Assembly: GCA_937905985.1 (NCBI GenBank)
Contig: CALCWC010000069.1
Span: forward strand, 1-22,239
Direction of reading: 5' to 3'
Length of the DNA stretch: 22,239 nucleotides
Origin: an uncultured Verrucomicrobiales bacterium
GTDB taxonomy: Bacteria; Verrucomicrobiota; Verrucomicrobiia; Verrucomicrobiales; Akkermansiaceae
Both the position numbers and the translations under genes were made by a program. The notes beneath the pieces are model-generated. The model was not told where the DNA came from, made no database searches, and worked only from the letters and a program-made list of their open reading frames with translations. Shown in pieces: positions 18,878 to 22,239 of this stretch. Within the stretch, counting starts at the first letter, position 1. Each line of letters opens with the position of its first letter.

Positions 18878-21016
18878 TCAACCGGTGACGGCCGTTTGCT
18901 CCTCGTCCCGCACCAAATCGCGCAGGGCGGCGTGTTCCGGAGCCTGGAGCTCGGGGTCGGCGTCCAGGATGGCGTTGGCGTCCCTGGTGGCGCGGTGGAT
19001 GAGGCGGATGTCCGCCAGCCATTCCGGGAAGCACACCGCGCCCAGCCCGCTTTGCGCCGTGCCCAGCACATCACCGGGGCCGCGCATCCGGAAATCCTCC
19101 TCCGCAATCTCAAACCCGTTGGCGGTGCGGCACAGCACGTTCAACTTGTCCAGCCTCTCGTCTCCCTTCTTGAGCTTGGAGAGCAGGATGCAGTAGCTCT
19201 TGTGCGCGCCGCGGCCTATGCGCCCGCGCAGCTGGTGCAGCTGGGAGAGGCCGAAGCTGTCCGCATCGTTGATGAGCATGATGGTGGCGTTCGGCACGTC
19301 CACGCCCACTTCCACCACGGTGGTGGCCACCAGGATATGCGTCTTGTTGGCGCGGAAATCGCTCATCACGGCCTCCTTCTCGTCGCCCTGGATGCGGCCG
19401 TGCAGCAGGCCGATGCTTTCATCGGGGAAGATGGCCTTCCAGCGCTCCAGCTCGGAGACGGCCGCGGCGTGCGCGCGCTTCTCGCTTTCCTCCACCAGGG
19501 GGGAGACAATGTAGATTTGCCGCCCCGCCTTCAGCTCCGATTCCATGAAGGCGATGATGCGCTTCATGTGCGCGGGGTTGCGCAGGGCGGTTACAATCTC
19601 CCCGCGCCCGGACGGCATCTCGTCTATCACGGAAACATCCAAATCCCCGTACAGGGTGAGGGTGAGCGTGCGCGGAATGGGCGTGGCGGTCATCACCAGC
19701 ACATCCGGCGCCGTGCCCGCGGAGGTAATGAATCTCTCCCTCTGCTCCACGCCGAACTTGTGCTGCTCGTCCACCACGGCCAGCCCCAGGTTTTGCGGGC
19801 GGTGTTTCTTGTAGAGCAGGGCGTGCGTGCCCACCAGCAGCCGCGGCGTGCGGTCCGCCTCCGCTGGGTTGTCCAGCTGCAGGCTGCCCGTGTCGTCCGC
19901 CCGGTCGGAGGTGCGCAGCGACACGCGGATATCCGTGTGCGCCAGCATGCGGCAGAAGTTCTTGTAGTGCTGCTCCGCCAGGATTTGCGTGGGGGCGATG
20001 AGCGCGGCCGTGTACCCGCTGCCGATGCAGTGCAGCATGGCGCATAGCGCCACCAGGGTCTTGCCGCTGCCCACATCCCCCTGCAGCAGGCGGTTCATGC
20101 GCCGCGGGGATGCCATGTCTGCACGGATTTCCTCCAGACAGCGTTTTTGCGCCGCCGTGGGCGCAAAGGGCAGGGCGGCAAGCAGCTCCTGCACGTAGGC
20201 ATCGTCCGTGGCCGTCACCATGCCGCCCGTCTCCTGCGCGCGGCGTCGCCTCCACGCCACGCGGAACTGCTGGGCAAAGCACTCCTGCAGCGCAAAGCGC
20301 ATGCGCGCTTTCTTGTGCAGCTCCTCATCCTCGGGAAAGTGGATATCCTGCAGCGCCTGGCGGTAGGGGTACTTGGGCGCCACATCGTACCCGGCGGGCG
20401 AGAGCTGCTGCGGCAGCTGCTCCAGCAGCTTCCAAACCAGCGCGCGGTATGTCCGCGGCGGCATGCCCGACATGCCGCGGTAGATGGGCACAAGGCGCCC
20501 GGTGTGGATGAGCGTTTGCCGGCCCGGCGCTTCCGGCGCGGGCTGGTGCGGCCCGCCCAGGGCGGCCTGCATCAGGCGTTGCCCGGCGTCCTCCTCCTCC
20601 ATCTGCTCAAAGTCCGGGTTCACCATGATGAGCCTGCCGCCGTACTCCTTCACGCGGCCGTAGATGAACAGGTTCATCCCCACCGCCAGCAGTTTCGCCA
20701 CGTACGGCATGTTGAACCAGCGCAGCGTCAGCCGCGCGCCGTGCGGGTCGCCCTCCGCTCCCACGGATAGCTCGTAGTACCGCTTGTAGGAGAACTTCCA
20801 CCCGGCCGTGTACACGTGCACCTGCAGGCTCACCGTCTCGCCGTTCTGCACTCCCGCCACGTCGCCGCTGCGCCGGCGGTCCTCGTAGCGCCGCGGCATC
20901 CGCATCAGCACGTCACCCACTGTCTCCAGGCCTGCCGCCTGAAGGGCCTTCAACTCCCTCGGCGCCAGCCACGGCAGCGTGCCCAAGGCGTCGTCCGGCT
21001 GCAAGGCCCTGTTCAT
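18878..21016 (-). CDS. recG: ATP-dependent DNA helicase RecG
   Basis: A 712-residue RecG, which reverses stalled replication forks and branch-migrates Holliday junctions. An N-terminal wedge/OB domain (about 1-200) is followed by helicase domain 1 with the Walker A GDVGSGKT (313-320), the DEQH box (416-419) and TATPIPRT (443-450). Domain 2 contains VATTVVEVGVDVPNA and QLHQLRGRIGRG. The C-terminal part (DFRMRGPGDVLGTAQSG) is characteristic of RecG and separates it from other helicases. Its ATG is 13 bases after the amidase stop with no Shine-Dalgarno, so it is probably co-transcribed with the amidase. Confidence 0.97.
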   Translation of the reverse strand: MNRALQPDDALGTLPWLAPRELKALQAAGLETVGDVLMRMPRRYEDRRRSGDVAGVQNGETVSLQVHVYTAGWKFSYKRYYELSVGAEGDPHGARLTLRWFNMPYVAKLLAVGMNLFIYGRVKEYGGRLIMVNPDFEQMEEEDAGQRLMQAALGGPHQPAPEAPGRQTLIHTGRLVPIYRGMSGMPPRTYRALVWKLLEQLPQQLSPAGYDVAPKYPYRQALQDIHFPEDEELHKKARMRFALQECFAQQFRVAWRRRRAQETGGMVTATDDAYVQELLAALPFAPTAAQKRCLEEIRADMASPRRMNRLLQGDVGSGKTLVALCAMLHCIGSGYTAALIAPTQILAEQHYKNFCRMLAHTDIRVSLRTSDRADDTGSLQLDNPAEADRTPRLLVGTHALLYKKHRPQNLGLAVVDEQHKFGVEQRERFITSAGTAPDVLVMTATPIPRTLTLTLYGDLDVSVIDEMPSGRGEIVTALRNPAHMKRIIAFMESELKAGRQIYIVSPLVEESEKRAHAAAVSELERWKAIFPDESIGLLHGRIQGDEKEAVMSDFRANKTHILVATTVVEVGVDVPNATIMLINDADSFGLSQLHQLRGRIGRGAHKSYCILLSKLKKGDERLDKLNVLCRTANGFEIAEEDFRMRGPGDVLGTAQSGLGAVCFPEWLADIRLIHRATRDANAILDADPELQAPEHAALRDLVRDEEQTAVTG

Positions 21017-21029
21017 CGTTCGGGGGATA

Positions 21030-21713
21030 TCAGCGGTTGGAGCGTCCGTTGTTGATGCAGCGGTAGTAGTAGTCGATGCGCGAGAGGAACCACGACCACT
21101 TGGGGCCGGGGCGCCCGTTGGTCATCAACGGCGCCGGGCAGTTCTTGCGCGTCCAGTGGTAGTGCGGCACCACGTGGCGCATGTTGATGCGGTAGCGCTT
21201 CATCAGAACCGCCGTCAGCTTCGCTGCGCGGTTCCACGTGCGGTAGTGGTTCTGCCCCAGGCTTTCCGCCTCGCACATTTCAATGCCTATCGAGTTGTTG
21301 TTGCCTGCGGCTGAGCCCGCGTGCCAACCCGTCTCGTTGAGCGGCAGGTTCTGCACCACCATGTACTGGTCCGCCGTGAAATGCCAGCTGCGGTTGGTGA
21401 TCGACCCGTTCGTCAGCGCGCGAGAATGCTGCAGCGCCGTGGCCGACATGGAATGGTTCGCCGTGCTGTGGATGGTGATGAACGTGGGCTTCATGCGCTT
21501 GGCCGCGCGGCGAGGACGCGATTTCGGCGACATCATGCGCACCTTGATATTGCACTCGCGCGCCAGTCGCTGCATTGTGCGCGGCACCAATGCCTGCGTG
21601 GCCGGCGTGAACTTGTATCCCCGCGGTGTCTTCAGATACGGGTTCTGCGTACATCCCAGCAATCCCACCAGCGTCAGTATTGCCACAGTGGCTATCTTTC
21701 GCATCCCTAGCAT
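21030..21713 (-). CDS. Lipoprotein N-acetylmuramoyl-L-alanine amidase
   Basis: A 227-residue Amidase_2 (type-2 amidase, PGRP fold) zinc enzyme that cuts the bond between muramic acid and L-alanine in peptidoglycan. Zinc-site and catalytic elements: ITIHSTANHS (His82), HFTADQYMVVQNLP (111-124), NSIGIEMCE (140-148), HVVPHYHW (His184 or His186) and KNCPAPL (Cys192). The N-terminus has a lipoprotein signal ending LLGC, so Cys21 should be lipidated and the protein anchored in a membrane facing the periplasm. The start at 21713 is preferred over 21704 and 21749, because the -10 box lies 7 bases before it. It is the first gene of an operon with recG and probably takes part in wall remodelling or recycling. 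Confidence 0.9.
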   Translation of the reverse strand: MLGMRKIATVAILTLVGLLGCTQNPYLKTPRGYKFTPATQALVPRTMQRLARECNIKVRMMSPKSRPRRAAKRMKPTFITIHSTANHSMSATALQHSRALTNGSITNRSWHFTADQYMVVQNLPLNETGWHAGSAAGNNNSIGIEMCEAESLGQNHYRTWNRAAKLTAVLMKRYRINMRHVVPHYHWTRKNCPAPLMTNGRPGPKWSWFLSRIDYYYRCINNGRSNR

Positions 21714-21720
21714 GCCCTCT

Positions 21721-21749
21721 ATTTTGCCACGCCTCCTCCCCGTTGGCAA
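21721..21749 (-). promoter_or_regulatory. Promoter of amidase-recG
   Basis: Minus strand: TTGCCA (21744-21749), a 17-base spacer and CAAAAT (21721-21726), 7 bases before the ATG at 21713. The -10 box matches consensus at four of six positions. Confidence 0.5.
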
Positions 21750-21904
21750 GTTTATTCATTTTGCCTGCCGAAATGAAGCCGCAAATCCTCTCTTGTGGCC
21801 CAGAGATATGCGCGATGAACGCAAGGGGGCATCCATTGGTTTGGAGAGTAGAGGGATGTGCGTGATCACGCGGTTTGCTGATGGCATTATCGTCTCTTTC
21901 CCAT

Positions 21905-22008
21905 GCACCCCGCGCATGCGGGGTGCTGCCTTGCGCCGAGCCCACGGTGAAAACCGTGGGGATAGCCACGTTGGACGTTTCGGAACGGAACCCCGCCTTG
22001 TGCGGGGT
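21905..22008. repeat. Cluster of three intergenic hairpins
   Basis: Three perfect stem-loops stand in a row: GCACCCCGC/GCGGGGTGC with a 4-base loop (21905-21926), CCCACGGT/ACCGTGGG closed by GAAA (21941-21960), and ACCCCGC/GCGGGGT with a 5-base loop (21990-22008). The first and third share the same 7-bp stem. None is followed by a T tract on either strand. I found no coding or other signals in the upstream part of this gap (21750-21904). Confidence 0.6.
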
Positions 22009-22033
22009 GGATTCGGGGTCGGTTCGCATTCCA

Positions 22034-22107
22034 CCTGTCTCGGCGTAGCCTTGGCGAAGACGGGTCAATTGCTTGCCTCGGCGTAGCGCGCAGCGCGAAG
22101 ACGGGTA
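22034..22107 (+). repeat. Two tandem copies of the palindromic repeat
   Basis: Copy A (22034-22064) and copy B (22072-22107) both contain CTCGGCGTAGC, then a variable loop, then GCGAAGACGGGT, followed by AATT or AAATT. Outer bases pair (CCTGTCT with AGACGGG in copy A). The loop differs (CTTG against a longer GCGCAGC-type loop). The related copy on the other strand is at 1521-1554. Confidence 0.75.
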
Positions 22108-22114
22108 AATTCCC

Positions 22115-22142
22115 TTGACTTTCTCATGCTCTCTGCTATACT
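22115..22142 (+). promoter_or_regulatory. Promoter of tRNA-Val
   Basis: TTGACT (22115-22120), a 16-base spacer and TATACT (22137-22142), 11 bases before the mature tRNA. Confidence 0.85.
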
Positions 22143-22153
22143 CCCTGCACCAC

Positions 22154-22225
22154 GCACGGATAGCTCAGTGGTAGAGCGGCTGTTTTACACGCAGTTGGTC
22201 GGGGGTTCAAATCCCTCTCCGTGTA
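22154..22225 (+). tRNA. tRNA-Val (anticodon TAC)
   Basis: A 72-nt cloverleaf: acceptor GCACGGA/TCCGTGT (first pair G-U), the D arm GCTCAGTGGTAGAGC, an anticodon loop TTTACAC with anticodon TAC, a T arm GGGGG-TTCAAAT-CCCTC, and discriminator A. CCA is not encoded directly after the discriminator (TCCA follows). More tRNA genes may follow beyond the window edge. Confidence 0.93.
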
Positions 22226-22239
22226 TCCAACCGGAGCCG

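Noticed and set aside
21905..22107. CRISPR array
   Set aside because: Repeats are few, differ in sequence and length, are palindromic and have no regular spacers; no cas genes are near.

Overview
This window is chromosomal DNA from a GC-rich bacterium, most likely a member of the Verrucomicrobiota (possibly an Akkermansia-like gut lineage). That placement is an inference. It rests on the secreted PA14-type protein, the GH20 hexosaminidase, the C_GCAxxG_C_C redox protein, the general protein character and a dispersed palindromic repeat. There is no 16S gene to settle it. I see no prophage, insertion sequence, CRISPR array or obvious genomic island. Most of the window is housekeeping metabolism, DNA maintenance and translation.

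Layout. 1-1600: the 3' end of a secreted PA14-like protein gene, then a short secreted protein of unknown function. 1633-3320 (minus): an M28 peptidase and a short-chain dehydrogenase in one operon. 3485-6194 (plus): a two-domain polysaccharide deacetylase and a formate/nitrite-type channel. 6266-8314 (minus): a secreted GH20 beta-hexosaminidase. 8407-10698 (plus): mutL and an ADP-ribose-pyrophosphatase-like Nudix hydrolase. 10699-11194: an intergenic stretch with a small minus-strand gene and a possible plus-strand small RNA. 11195-14215 (plus): pyrF-thyA-folA and an EamA permease in a tightly packed operon. The first three act on UMP, dTMP and dihydrofolate. 14275-15516: an argD-like aminotransferase. 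15558-16183: tRNA-Thr (minus) and a C_GCAxxG_C_C protein (plus). 16264-17948 (minus): merR, a 43-residue membrane protein and a small ankyrin protein, then rpmI and rplT. 18231-18782 (plus): ribosomal protein L25 with a long structured leader. 18878-21713 (minus): a lipoprotein amidase and recG. 21750-22239: hairpin-rich intergenic DNA and tRNA-Val.

The most striking pattern is at the promoters. At least ten readable sigma70-type promoters put the -10 box only 6-12 bases before the start codon, so the transcript should begin at or within a few bases of the ATG. Almost no gene has a Shine-Dalgarno sequence. This points to widespread leaderless transcription and SD-independent translation, and it fixes several start codons. 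L25 is the clear exception, with a leader of about 118 nt that can fold into competing hairpins. Other oddities are a MutL whose endonuclease motif has decayed, a tandem deacetylase with one apparently dead domain, an ArgD with a cysteine cluster at a normally conserved site, a terminator stem reused at three loci, and three copies of a palindromic repeat. I did not find a clearly new multi-gene defence or mobile system.
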